From: Niebla homalea
Lineage: Eukaryota > Ascomycota > Lecanoromycetes > Lecanorales > Ramalinaceae
Direction: 5' to 3'
NCBI GenBank assembly: GCA_019925105.1
Contig: JAHGAU010000026.1
Coordinates: forward strand, 558,001-622,000
Length of the DNA: 64,000 bases
The notes below the pieces were generated by a model. It was not told where the DNA came from and ran no database searches. It saw only the letters and a program-made list of their open reading frames with translations. A program made the position numbers and the translations under genes. Shown here piece by piece: positions 10,151 through 21,039 of this stretch (within the stretch, counting starts at the first letter, position 1; each line of letters opens with the position of its first letter).

Positions 10151-10635
10151 ATGTCTATACCGAACGAAGCTTTGCAAAAGGTCCAGTCCCCCCCAGTCGT
10201 CTCACTTGGCGGAGATATCTGACACGCTGACAGCTCGCTCTCGAAATCGAATCTCAGGCCAACTCCGCTCAAAGAGACATCAACATAGTCAAAGCGACCA
10301 TTTCAACCAAGCAACGAGATGCCCGCATGCTGGAGCTGACAAGCACAGAAGTCAGTCAACTGGACAAGGATACGAAGCTTTACGAGGGCGTGGGGAAAAT
10401 GTAAGTATCGCCCATCCACTTGAGTATCAGGGTTCAGGATTGCAGTGACTAATGCTGGTGCATATTCAGGTTCGTCTTCAGTCCGACCGCAGACGTGGAG
10501 AGAAAGCTTTCGTCAAGCGTTATCGAACTGAGGTCGGACGTCGAGAGTCTGAACAAGAAATTGCATTACCTGGAGACCACGCACAAGAACAGCAGAGAGC
10601 ACATTGAAAAAATTATTGGATCTGGTAGAGTATGA
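10151..10635 (+). CDS. PFD1: Prefoldin subunit 1 (beta-type)
   Basis: Beta-class subunit of cytosolic prefoldin. Exons 10151-10180, 10234-10400 and 10470-10635 give 120 aa. The first intron uses the weak donor GTCCAG; the second is standard (GTAAGT, branch ACTAAT, TTCAG). The sequence MSIPNEALQK, LTSTEVSQL, LYEGVGKMFVFSP and KLHYLETTHKNSREHIEKI follows the prefoldin-1 family along its length: helix, hairpin, helix. Every exon is shorter than 170 nt. It is divergent from alkaline ceramidase. Confidence 0.93.
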
Positions 10636-10973
10636 GGGCCTGAAGTCGACTGGCGCAGGACTTGGATTGGCCTTTTCTGGTTGAGGGTCTCCAAGCTGTC
10701 ATCTTTGTATGACATCAAGCCTCACGGCGGTTTGCCACTGGTGCATATCGGATATTCAAACGATTCGGGGTCTATCGCCCTCAATCATCGAGGAACACCC
10801 CATTTTCGATCCTCACGCTCACGAAATCAATCCTCCCCAATTCTCTACACCACCGGAAATGTCTAGTCTTCCCAGCGCATGTATCTGGCCCAAGGCAGAA
10901 AGCCCCACTGTAACTATTAATTTACAGGGGTATGCGACCTTGGTGCTCGGATTTGACAGCGCGAGAAAGCTAG
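10636..10973. other. Short spacer after prefoldin 1
   Basis: 338 bp between the 3' ends of prefoldin 1 and the tentative minus-strand gene. Nothing recognisable. Confidence 0.4.
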
Positions 10974-11464
10974 TCACTGGGTGACCTTCACCTCTACATG
11001 CAAATCTCTTCCTTCCCCAGTCGCAAAGCTCAGATCCGTTATTTGATATTTCACGAGAAAGTACGCAACCTTCGTGTCGCCCTGCGGCTGTATGACGGTC
11101 CATGATACCGCATTGTGGATGTAGCCACGGTATGACCTCGAGAACGAGCGACTGGATGCCGTCCGAACATCAGCGATCATCATGCGAATATGTTTACAGG
11201 ACCGTACAGAAGTTTACCCCGCCTAGTCTGCTCTATGGGATCGTCGTTGATGTTGAAAGCCTGGATTGTGACGCTCGCAAGCGTAGGCTGATCGTTGAAG
11301 TCCGGTTTAGATGGCCTGAATGCGACCGTGAAAACATACTGTCCGGCTCCTGACCAAGGAACACGATGCTCATGGATGGCTTTGGCAGGGCTGGTGATAC
11401 TAGAGACCAGTCTAGGAGGGGGCCCAATTGGGCTTGGTGGGCGTTTTGAAGACGCGAAACACAT
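10974..11464 (-). CDS. Hypothetical protein, tentative two-exon model
   Basis: Two minus-strand open frames can be joined by one intron: exons 11464-11208 and 11151-10974, 144 aa. The intron has donor GTACGG, acceptor ATCCAG and an internal GCTGATG branch-like site. Exon 1 begins MCFASSKRPPSP and continues with a beta-rich stretch (AGQYVFTVAFRPSKPDF, LASVTIQAFNI). Exon 2 is also strand-rich (AVSWTVIQPQ, KVAYFLVKYQITDLSF, LHVEVKV). A different donor (GTAAAC) would lead into another, less protein-like frame. No family is recognised; a beta-sandwich fold is a guess from composition. Confidence 0.33.
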
Positions 11465-12097
11465 ATCGGGATCGTTTGGTCACTTAGACTGCAGAGATTC
11501 AGGCTGTGAGATTGTGAGGTGTAAGTCTAAGGGACCTGGACGAAATCTGAGGGTTGGTCTAAGCGGATTGGTCCCTGCGCAGAACGACGAGGCATGCGGC
11601 CTTAGTCGGACCACCATTTTCAAGATCTGTTTTCGTGTCCGAACTTGATCGACGGTCAGCACGAGAATCCATCTTGGATGATGAAGGAAGATATAGCTTT
11701 GTGATTTGTCGTATTAGTTGAATGTGGACTGTCGAGATCCCTATACTGTCACAAGATTGTCTCATTCGCGTGCATGTCGAGATGCAGCTAAAGCGCTCAG
11801 ATGTGAGTTCTGCATCTCTCGTTGCCAGCATGGTAATTGGATTGTGATGGGCCAACATGCATGCCATTCTCTCCTTGCATGAGATTTTGCCGAGTTTTGC
11901 AAGAGTTCCTGTGCCACGGGCTAAGTGCCGTGCTAAAACCGTGCTGATGTCCTCCTCAACCCGTGCACCTAATATTCGAGAAGAAGGTCGATACGAAGAT
12001 CGATACCGAGGCGTTCTCAGCCAAAAAGGGCCATCGAGCACTCAGCATTGGTGTGGAAACTAACGAATGTGTAAGATGCTTGTTGATTGCTTCAGTC
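11465..12097. other. Spacer without a supported gene
   Basis: A 160-codon minus-strand frame spans 11559-12041, but its composition (Arg/Ser/Cys-rich, no hydrophobic pattern) looks like chance. Nothing else is seen. Confidence 0.45.
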
Positions 12098-12993
12098 CTA
12101 GGGTGTGCCCTGCCATTTGATGCCGGCGAATGCTCTCTCACCAAATTCCTCGACTCGAAAGGGGCATTCACCGAGCGCCATTCTTTCCTCTTCGGTCAGA
12201 CGCCAGCCGATCTTGACGAGATATCTCTCTTGGCCTCCGTTGACCTCAATCTTCTTCAATGGCTGGAGCACACCTACGACAAGTTCCGTGATCCTGGCCG
12301 TTCCCTTGATCTCTACAAAGAAATAAGTTTGACGAATGAGGACGGAGAGGTCGGTGAGTGTCGGCATGGAGGCGATTGACTGACACATCGACTTCCACGT
12401 GGGCATTGATATATCAGTCTGAGTATTCAAGGTGATCTGGGGAAACCGGTAGAAGGAAACCTCAAAATCGAGTTTGGAGACGCGGCTAATGTCGGAACGG
12501 ATAGGAAGAAGCAAAGCGGGTTGATGGATTGTGAAGCGAGGCGCTGAGTACAAGAATGGTAGAGCTTCTTCGTGCCTTTGTGTTGTAGACAGGTCTTAGC
12601 GAGCATCGAGTCATAAACGTCAAGAAGGGATATTGCCTACATTCTTTGACACGATAAAGACAATGCTAGTAGCTGGTCCTTGGTACGCTCCCTATTCTGG
12701 TACAGCAGTCCGTACTCTTCCGTTGTCACAGTGTTTTCGCTGTAACCAATTGTGCCACTCGGCAGGACTACATGATCCTTATGAACAATATGTGCTAAGT
12801 GAATACCAAGATCCGTCACATGAATGTACAAGTCACCAAACACCAATTTGTATATCAAAGCCCGGATTTCGAATGGGAGCACACTCAAGAATGCACATTG
12901 TGTTTGCTGACTCACGAGGCTTGGGGCATTGGTATCGACTTTAGGAGCTCTTCGACGAACTAGAGATCGAAATTTATTGGCGACTCTACCCAT
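12098..12993 (-). CDS. DUF7730-type fungal protein
   Basis: Exons 12993-12641 and 12575-12098 give 276 aa; the intron of 65 nt has donor GTAGGC and acceptor CAAAG. The codon three places upstream in frame is GTG, so ATG 12993 is used. After a basic N-terminus (KFRSLVRRRAPK) comes FLSVLPFEIRALIYKLVFGD, then LLALSLSCQRMHEEALPFLY across the splice. That order (LPxEIRxxIY, then a short Cys-centred helix and an EAxPxLY block) is the hallmark of the F-box-like DUF7730 family, expanded in Pezizomycotina and without assigned function. The C-terminal half has alternating strand and helix like the repeat part of such proteins. Confidence 0.7.
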
Positions 12994-13917
12994 CTTCACT
13001 GTATGAGATAATCGTGGGTTTCGGTCTTGGGGTTGTAGAGTCTTAGCAGATCGCGACTGGTCATGAAGCCCATACGTTGTAAACGTTGAGGAATATACCT
13101 GGAGACACTACTGTACATAACATATGAGATAGCACATAGCCATAAGAGGTTGTCTTCACCCGCTGAAGGATGTTGATAGGCTGGTAGGTTGTACAATTGC
13201 GGGGTTTGGAGATCTGCTCTAGGGTGCAACGTCCCGTCCAGAGTCAATTCGGGAGGCCGTGCGTCATGATCTCGATTCAGATGCTGACGAGATCTGCGAT
13301 TGATTCTGTCGGGTCCGGATTTTTGGGGTTGACTTCATGAACTTTTTCTTAAAATCACTGTTTAGCTACGTACCCAATAACCACGCTTTGAGACTTACTT
13401 GAAGTACGTATATAACCTTTATAGCTCACGGAAGCTTTGATGTTAGTTCTAAAGCCGTTATAGTTGAGGTATAAGGGGGTATTACGATACACCCCACCAT
13501 ACCCTCCCAAGAAATTCGAGTCCCAGGGTTCCAAAACAAACATCTATTCTACCAGCAGCTATCTACCCAAAACTACGAAGTTGAATCTTAAACTTGGATC
13601 ATAGATTCTTTATCATTTAAAGATGCAGTCTACCTACTTTGACCCAATCCAGAATTGTGGTTGTTCAATGCGTAGCTGAAATGTGGTTTTGACAAACAAT
13701 TCATGAAATCGATCGCAAGAAATCCAGACCCGACAACAAAAAAGCATAGGAAGGTATCACCTGTTTGCTCACGGGAATGTTGATGATCTGACGTGGACTC
13801 GAGGCGTTCAATCGGTCAACGAACATGGTTTTCGATCTTTGCTGGAGACAAAGAAATGTCGAGTCTGAGGCCTCTTCCATTTCCATATAGTCTTGACAAT
13901 ATTCAAATGTACCCGTA
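12994..13917. other. Long spacer, partly AT-rich and degenerate
   Basis: 924 bp between divergent genes. The stretch 13350-13560 is AT-richer with many TA steps and reads as decayed sequence, possibly an old repeat hit by RIP. No terminal repeats or transposase motif can be seen. Confidence 0.35.
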
Positions 13918-15961
13918 ATGAATGCTACCTTCTCTGGCGCCAAACAAATGATAGCACGTATCCGCTCATCAAAAGGATCACGACGGCCATCCAAACCTGC
14001 AAAAGAGACACTCGAATCATCGACAGATAGCATTGGTTGCGACTTTGACTCTTATCAAAAGGATCTGATCGAGCGTTCTGTCCCGACGGAAGCCAGAGAA
14101 AGCCCATTAAAAACACAAAAGGTCTCGAGTCCATTGTCTAACCCTAGTCGGTTTGAATATGGTGAGGCAATACATACTGAAAGACATGTTCGGATCATTG
14201 TGGTCGGTGCCGGTCTCTCTGGGCTCCTGTTCGCATACAAGTTACAACGCTCGTTCAAAAACTTCACCTTGAATTTGTATGATAAGAATCCGGAGGTATC
14301 AGGGACCTGGTTCGAGAATCAATATCCGGGTTGCGCCTCCGACATTCCTTCGCATAACTATACGTATACATTTGAACCCAAACAAGACTGGTCTTCCGTG
14401 TTTGCGACCGCGCGTGAAATCAAGGAGTACTTTGTCGACTTCAAGGATAAATATGGACTGGGGAAGTATATCAAATTGCAACATCAGGTGATTGGCGCTC
14501 ATTGGGTGGACGATGCTGATGAATGGGTCATCACTGTTAAGGATCTGGAATCTGATTCGTCTTCCAATCATAATTGTGATATCTTCATCAACGCTGGAGG
14601 CTATCTCAACGAGCCAAAATTTCCTATCATACCAGGGCTCAACATTTTCGAGGGAGAAGTGCTACATAGCGCCAACTGGGATCAGAATTTTTCCTCTGAA
14701 AGCAAACACGTCGCCATTCTTGGCAATGGGTAAGCCAAAACACTCTACTGGACGCTTCATCTGCTGATTTGGCAGTGCGTCTGGCATGCAGTTGCTACCT
14801 GCCCTTCAACCTATTGCCAAACGTATTACGTTTTTCGTGCGCTCGCCTGCCTGGGTATTACCGCCAATCGGCCGTGGCCAACATACCTTTACTGTGGACG
14901 AGCTCGATCATCTAAAAGATCCCAAGAACCTCACTGCCTTAAGAAAAACCAACGAAGGAGTAGTCAATAGCTATTTCAGTCTCTACTACCAGAATTCCCC
15001 ACTTCAAAAAGCCATGGTCAATGCATACGGGGCGAATATGAAGCTCCACCTTCCTGCAAATCTCTCTCCGAATGACTTCATCCCTTCCTCCGGCATTGGC
15101 TGCCGTAGCCTCACGGCTGGCCCAGACTACTTGTCGGCCCTTTCTGCTACTAATGTCTCTGTCATCCCCCATGGAGTCACGGAAGTGACTCCGACAGGCT
15201 GCAATGATGCTACAGGAGCCCACCACGTCGTGGACGCCATCGTCTGCGCCACTGGCTTTAACACATCGTACATCCCTCGCTTCCCCATCCTTGGCCTTGA
15301 CGGACTGGACATGCAAAAATATTGGTCTAGGACCAGTACCTCCTTTACTGCTACCCCTGATACCCAGCCACGCTCTTACCTCGGCGTCGCTGCCGATGGA
15401 TTCCCCAACTTCTTCACCTTACTCGGCCCCTACTCGCCTGTTGCCAATGGTCCCACGATACCAGGACTAGAGGCCCAGGTCGATCACGTTCTAAAGTTCG
15501 TCGATCGATTTCAGTGTGAGAAGAACATTCGATACTTAGTACCTAAGCGGGAAGCGGTCGATGACTTCTTAGCGCACCACAGGACGTTCATGGAGAAGAC
15601 TGTGTGGATGCATGACTGTCGATCGAGCTACAAGCAGGGCACTCGGGATAGAGTGCCCCTCATATGGCCAGGAAGCACATTGCATTGCCGCGAGGCGTTA
15701 CGAGAGGTGAGGGGAGACGATTGGGAGGTGGTCTACAAGAAAGAGAACGGGGAGGGTAGGTTTGCGTGGATGGGCAATGGCATCAGTCAAACAGAGATGG
15801 ATCCTGTGAGTGACCTGGGGTGGTATCTGACCGAGAGGGACGAGAGCGAGCTGTTGGGAAGGGCCAAGAGAAGGGAGATCGAGACCAGAAGCGGTAAGGA
15901 CGGGGTGCCGAAGAGGGAGCTATTTAGTGTTTTGAGCCTGGCAAGGCAACCGGAGAATTGA
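13918..15961 (+). CDS. Baeyer-Villiger-type flavin monooxygenase
   Basis: Exons 13918-14729 and 14776-15961 give 665 aa. The 46-nt intron is the shortest placed in this window and falls exactly in the second nucleotide-binding motif. FAD site: GAGLSG at residues 97-102. Then GTWFENQYPGCASDIPSHNY, the classic N-type monooxygenase block, and the Baeyer-Villiger fingerprint F-x-G-x3-H-x3-W-D (residues 244-255: FEGEVLHSANWD). The NADPH site is AILGNGASGMQ across the splice. Downstream blocks DAIVCATGFNTSY and FFTLLGPYSPVANGP fit the cyclohexanone-monooxygenase/StcW-like group. The ~90-residue Ser/Lys-rich N-terminal extension is unusual; a later Met could be the real start. It oxidises ketones or aldehydes to esters; the substrate is unknown and no biosynthetic cluster surrounds it. 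Confidence 0.88.
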
Positions 15962-16873
15962 TCCACATGAGGTTCGACGGCCGCTGATTCGGATTCGAAT
16001 TGTCTGATAAGTTGGAGAACTATGGAAGTTGACTGAAAGATATCCCCCTTCCAGCGCTCCGTCAACCCAGATTCAGGTCACACTATAATCCTGGGTTTTG
16101 TTCCCGCTCTTCTCTAGATCAAGCGCCCACTTTTGGGGCAATCTTGCACGTTTTGAGAAGAGTGAGGTTGACATTAGCCCCATCCCTAAGAAGGCTAGGT
16201 GTTTGCGGCTCGGTCTGGTTGCAAACGCACCGTTCGCTTCACCCCAACGTTTCTTGTTTCAAGCAGACATTCGCCTCTGTTTCCCCAGTCCCCCAAAATG
16301 TCTCTCATTCCTGAAAACGGCAGCAATTCATACACGGCACTGTCGGATATGAAGGGAAAAAGGCTGGGAATGTTCTTCAAAAAGCCTGATGCTGATGTGG
16401 CTCTCAGCACAGCACAGTTCATGACCAGTTGCCTTTTCTTAGCCTGTTCGTCTACATCTTCCGTGCCGCCAGCCTGACATGGCGGGATACTGGCCTGATT
16501 CTCCGGTACTCTAGCCTTGTTCAACGGTGTGCTTTGATTTCAGGCAAATGTTGGTGTATGTCCGCGCGAGTAAGACGATCGAGAGATTCCAAGCGTTATG
16601 TGATACTCGCCTGCATGTCCATCGATGGAAGGTGAGGCCACATACGTCATGACATCAGTTGATTAAATTGACGGTTGGCGTCTGCCTTCCCATCTCAGGG
16701 TATTACTTCTGCCCTTCCTCGAAATTCCATTTAGGAGACCTTTTGGTCTGCCAACCCTACACGCAGTCATTCGTGCTTGAGCCTGTGTTGTTTGATTCGT
16801 TGCTCGCAAGTTTGATTTTTCAGTGAACAAACTATACACATTGAGAGAAGAGAGCCCTCATTCATACTTCCAA
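15962..16873. other. Spacer with no supported gene
   Basis: 912 bp. The longest Met-started frames (for example 16298-16477, 59 codons) lack any recognisable pattern. The last part is presumably the promoter of the secreted-protein gene. Confidence 0.45.
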
Positions 16874-17694
16874 ATGATCCCCGTCACTTTCTTTACCAGC
16901 CTTTTGGCGGCCGGTATTGCCCAAGTCGAGAGTCTACTAAGACCAGATCCTCGAAACTCAATTACGGGTGGATACTCGAACGGAAGGGTTTCAGCGACAT
17001 CCGTGACCTCAGCTGCATCGGCGTTTCCCACAGGCATGGCACACTGCCAGGATGGTTCTTTGATTCTCTCGGTCGAAAGTTACAAAAGATTCATGACCGA
17101 CAAGGACTTGCAGACATGGTACAACCGGGGTAAGGATGCTAATGGGTTTACGTGTAAAGGTACGCTGTCATGTATAAAGACCTCGTACAAAGGGGCATCA
17201 ATCTCTTCTGGCTGTGCACAGTCCAAGATCTGGGTCAGCTTTGTCGACCCAAGGATGACGATCAGACGTCGAAATGTCTTGCCGATAAGAATGATTGGCA
17301 GGCAAGTAAGACAAGTGCTGATTGTGGGGCCTATTATCTATATGGGTTCGACGAGGACGGGCCCCAGGACGGTTTTTCTTCCTACCCATGGGGAGCAGAC
17401 CAGTCTACTGCAGATCCGTGGTATTTGGATCCATCTGTAAGAATCTGCCCTCGGCTTGAGAAACCAGGTTGGACTGCTAATGTGAGGCTCTAGTGGGTGA
17501 CGCATTCTTCCGCGTTGGCAGACCGCTCCCAAAGCAATGGAGCAGACGGTTTCGCATACGACCCATCGGAGACACCGACCAACCTGCCTTCCCTCCTCGC
17601 GTCCATCTCCAAATCGGGGGATAAATCAAACCTCAACACGCTGACAGGAGTTTGGAATCTCGATCTGTGTGGCATGGTTTGGGGGAGGGATTAA
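16874..17694 (+). CDS. Small secreted six-cysteine protein
   Basis: Exons 16874-17159, 17222-17436 and 17494-17694 give 233 aa, with introns of 62 and 57 nt (GTACGC...ACAG and GTAAGA...CTAG). The ATG at 16874 begins a clear signal peptide (MIPVTFFTSLLAAGIAQVES). The mature chain has six cysteines, in AHCQDG, FTCK, QLCRP, SKCLAD, ADCGAYY and LDLCGM, an even number consistent with three disulfides. It is rich in Asp, Ser and aromatic residues (YYLYGFDEDGPQDGF) and lacks catalytic motifs I can name. In-frame coding continues upstream only to a GTG. Size, secretion signal and cysteine count are those of an effector-like or cell-surface protein; function is not known. Confidence 0.7.
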
Positions 17695-18602
17695 AGAAGG
17701 CACAGTGAGCTGCGGCAGAATCGCGGAAATTTGCCCATAATTTGGGTGGCCTTTGTCTAGCACCCGAAGGCATGGGCACCTACAGAGAAGGGACATCTCA
17801 CGTAGTCCGTACGGCAAGATGACCTTTCCCTGCTGCTGCGGACCAGAGTGCGCGCACAGACGATGGCGTTCATCGAGAGAGTGGGCAGATGAACGATTCC
17901 GACACGATTTCCTAATCCTGCAAAAAGCGATTGACCCCGAGCTATGTGTAGCCCGTAGGAGCGCCACATTTACCTTATTGTTGCCTGGTCAACACAATTG
18001 ATAAGCTTATATTAGGTAGTAGTTCAAGCCTTTTTTGACTTCTAAATTTAGCGTGTAATATTCGTACGCACACATAAAGTCGTATTTACAGCGTGAGTAT
18101 TAGGTATGTCAGGACTTTGACCACACTATCTTATAATTGGATATCTAGTATTGTTAAGACCATTATTTCCTATGTATCAGATATGGCAGTTGTGCAGTAG
18201 TGCATAATAGCACGAGTGAAGTCTTTGTCGTTTAGTGACAACCGATACACACTGCGCTGTTCTATGGTAAGAACAAAATAGAACACGCCTGCGCTATGGG
18301 AGCTGCCGTCTAGTGACTGGGATCATGGCACCGCCCGTCGACAGGCCCACGCTAATATCTCAGGGGTCTGTGTTGTATCACAGCCAGCCCCCGTAAGACT
18401 CCATAGACTTGAGGGGCAGGGGGCCCAGCTCAGCCGCAACCCCTTCATTACCGAGTCCGACCAACTTTCGAACAGTGAGAATAAGCAAGAGAGTGACAGC
18501 AGCCTTCAAAATGAACCGCCTGCTCTCAGACATACTTGGCCTCCAACACATCTACCCTACATCCTCGGCCCTTCCTCCAAAGTCCACCCTCCCAAACCAT
18601 CA
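17695..18602. other. Spacer with an AT-rich patch
   Basis: 908 bp between two secreted-protein genes. 18000-18250 is TA-rich and resembles decayed repeat DNA, but no element boundary is visible. The rest shows nothing. Confidence 0.4.
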
Positions 18603-19430
18603 ATGCGGCTCCTTCTCTCCCTCCTCCTCCTCGCCGCTTCCCTAACGCTCACCCATGCCGTAGTCCCTCGCCGCAACCCCAAAGGCGAACCCCCCGTCCC
18701 CGACAATGGCGGCGACGGCGGCGGCGGCGGCAAAGTCGGTGGAGAACCAGACAACCAGCCCCAAACCAACCCCAACGCCGGGCGCGACGACCAGACCACG
18801 TCGAAGGACATAGAAGAGAATCTCGCCGACGTGTTGGAGAAGGTGGTTGATGCCATCAACAGCCTCGTTGGTGGCGATTCCTCCTCCTCCTCCACCCACC
18901 CCGCCATCCCATTCAACGCGGCGCAGATAACGCCTGCGCCGGGCGGTGGCGGCGGCTCCAGCGGGAATGATCAGCAGGGATGTGTGAGCGCATTGAGTCT
19001 GTACTCTTCCTGCGCTGCGACCGGAGTGTTGTCCGACTACTACAGCATCCCCCAATCGGACCAGGCGAGTTGCCTGTGCTACACCACCACCCTCACCGCT
19101 CCTTCCGCCGTCCACCCGAGCTGGATCCCGGACACGCTTGACGGGTACATGACGAGTTGTAATCGCTATGTGCAATCCAGCTATTCGGCGGCCGCGACCG
19201 GTGACAGTAATAGCATCGTCAGGGCGGGAGTGAGCATGGGTATGGGAATGTGTCACAGCCTGGGGAATGCGTTGGCGGTTTCGCCGGCGAGCGCGAGTAC
19301 GACAACGGCGGGAGGTCTGGGAGGTGGTGCATCAGTGTCGGCGGCTAGGGCGAGGGGAGAGGGCGGATGGTGGCTGAGGTGGTGGGCAGCGGCGGGGATG
19401 GCTGCGATAATAGGTTGGGCAGGCTTGTAG
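18603..19430 (+). CDS. GPI-anchor-type cell-surface protein, Gly/Ser-rich
   Basis: Single-exon, 275 aa. Residues 1-19 (MRLLLSLLLLAASLTLTHA) form a textbook signal peptide. A Gly/Asn/Pro-rich segment follows (25-60), then an acidic helix (DIEENLADVLEKVVDAI). The central domain (about 125-220) holds six cysteines in the order C, C, C-x-C, C, C (QQGC, YSSC, SCLCY, TSCN, GMCH). The tail is Ser/Ala/Gly-rich and ends in a hydrophobic stretch (WWAAAGMAAIIGWAGL), the pattern of a GPI-anchor signal. The Cys spacing is shorter than that of the eight-Cys CFEM domain. An alternative upstream ATG (18511) is out of frame. Likely attached to the wall or plasma membrane. Confidence 0.72.
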   Translation: MRLLLSLLLLAASLTLTHAVVPRRNPKGEPPVPDNGGDGGGGGKVGGEPDNQPQTNPNAGRDDQTTSKDIEENLADVLEKVVDAINSLVGGDSSSSSTHPAIPFNAAQITPAPGGGGGSSGNDQQGCVSALSLYSSCAATGVLSDYYSIPQSDQASCLCYTTTLTAPSAVHPSWIPDTLDGYMTSCNRYVQSSYSAAATGDSNSIVRAGVSMGMGMCHSLGNALAVSPASASTTTAGGLGGGASVSAARARGEGGWWLRWWAAAGMAAIIGWAGL

Positions 19431-21039
19431 GCGGGTATGGTGATATTGTAGATGTGAATGGTGTCACACCGGCTCTGTAAAGACGGCTCCTTTTTACCCT
19501 TACATTCCAAATTGATGAAATTTTGAGCTTTTTTTGACCATGAAACTCAATACGTCAAAAAACCACATCTGGAAGACTATTCAAATTGAGTTGATTCTAT
19601 CTTCATACCACCAAGAATCAACAGCTTCGAATCCTCATACTACAGGGATACACATCACCTATTCGAATTCATCTTGAAAGCGTGAGTATAAAGTGTCAAG
19701 GCTCAAACGTGGATGCGAAAATTCCCAAAACACCGAAATTGTATCCCAGGGTCACTCGCCATTCCCCGAATCAAGAGCGTCATCATCCGTGGAATCACAC
19801 ACAGACACACACCTCATCCTTGAAGCTATACTACACTCCGTACACGATTTCGCAAAATTACCACATCGCTGCTGTTGCCTGAGAGAGCTGTATCCTCCTC
19901 GCAGCACCCCCGACTATACATACTTAGACCTCCACCGCCACCGCAGGCTACCTACTCACTGTGCTTGCCACTGCTTCGCGTCGCCTGTCCTCGTAACCCT
20001 CCTCCCCCAGCCCCGCTCGGCCAGTAAACTTTTACCTACAGTACTCCGTACCATAATCTCACGTCTACTGCTGCGAGCATTTCCCAATGGTTTTTCAGAC
20101 CAAAAAAATCAAAGTCGAAGTCAGAGGTAATGAGACATATTGTTGATCCTTGGGAGCTTCGCAGGAAGCATCTGCAGTACTAAGTGGTTCAGGGGGTGAG
20201 GGGAACCTTTCTTGTTCACGATACCAAGGTGGCGACGAGCTAACTACGTACGATTGGATTAGGTAGGTTTATGCGGTTTGTGTAATCCTTACATGTGCGT
20301 GCGCAATCATGAATGAGGATTGCTGATGCGGACGAAGCGGGGATGGCGTGGTGGGTTTACATAGGATGAAGAAGGCTCGTTCGGAAAGGGAGGGGGGTCC
20401 TTTACAATGCCGGTGTGACAGATGGCGTTGAAGAGATTTATGTGCGAAAAACGTTGCAAAGCAAGGAGGAAGATAACAATGAAATGAAAGTAGAGTATGT
20501 GCGCGGTTTGTACGGTCTAGGGCCAGCGGTGACCGGCTCAGAACGTGGCAAGGCGATAAGCGATTGATGGGATTGTCAGATTGTCAGTAAGCTCTCCAAC
20601 ATAACGACACCATTGCATTGCAAAGAGTGGAGGAGGCTCAAAGATTGTAAAGAGTGACATGTCATTGCGTTCATTGAGTGATCCGAAGACTCCAATTCTA
20701 CAAGACGTGATGAAACAAGTATAACAAGGCCAAAGCAAATACAAGCCACGAGTCAATCCCATCTTGTCCTCCAACAAACGTTGGTGCACCAGATAGGAGA
20801 CGTCAGAACCGGCCATTGGAGAAAAATGAGCAAAGCTCAACAAGAAAAGCAAGTCATAAGTTTCCATCCCGCATACCCCTCACCACCAAACCGAAATGAA
20901 GTCCCTCGGCCGAGCGTCAGATTCCTCGCCTCCTTTCCCAAGGGTGACATCCTCTTGCTGCGGTCTCTTGTGTTTTGGCTCATACCCCAATCATCACTCG
21001 TTCCCTAAAAGGCTCCTTCTTCCGATGATTTGTTGCGAC
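19431..21039. other. 1.6-kb spacer, no supported gene
   Basis: Contains C/T-rich stretches around 19750-20050 that look like a fungal 5' leader. A short frame at 20083 (19 codons, Lys-rich) is followed by a GT, but no downstream exon could be found. 20150-21000 shows no coding signal and includes the 3' region of the bZIP gene. Confidence 0.4.

Noticed and set aside
11559..12041. 160-codon minus-strand frame between the orphan gene and the DUF7730 gene
   Set aside because: Composition is erratic, with scattered Cys/Arg/Ser and no hydrophobic periodicity; no splice partner extends it into anything recognisable.
12996..13247. Frame upstream of the DUF7730 gene as an additional exon
   Set aside because: It ends at the DUF7730 start region in another frame, and no splice pair joins them while keeping the LPxEIR start.
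6803..15961. Secondary-metabolite cluster linking the hydrolase and the monooxygenase
   Set aside because: The two genes are 6 kb apart with ceramidase, prefoldin and a DUF7730 gene between them, and no polyketide, peptide or terpene synthase is present.
20083..20142. Short Met-started, Lys-rich frame followed by a GT, looking like a first exon
   Set aside because: No downstream exon could be found in the following 900 bp, and the frame ends after 19 codons.
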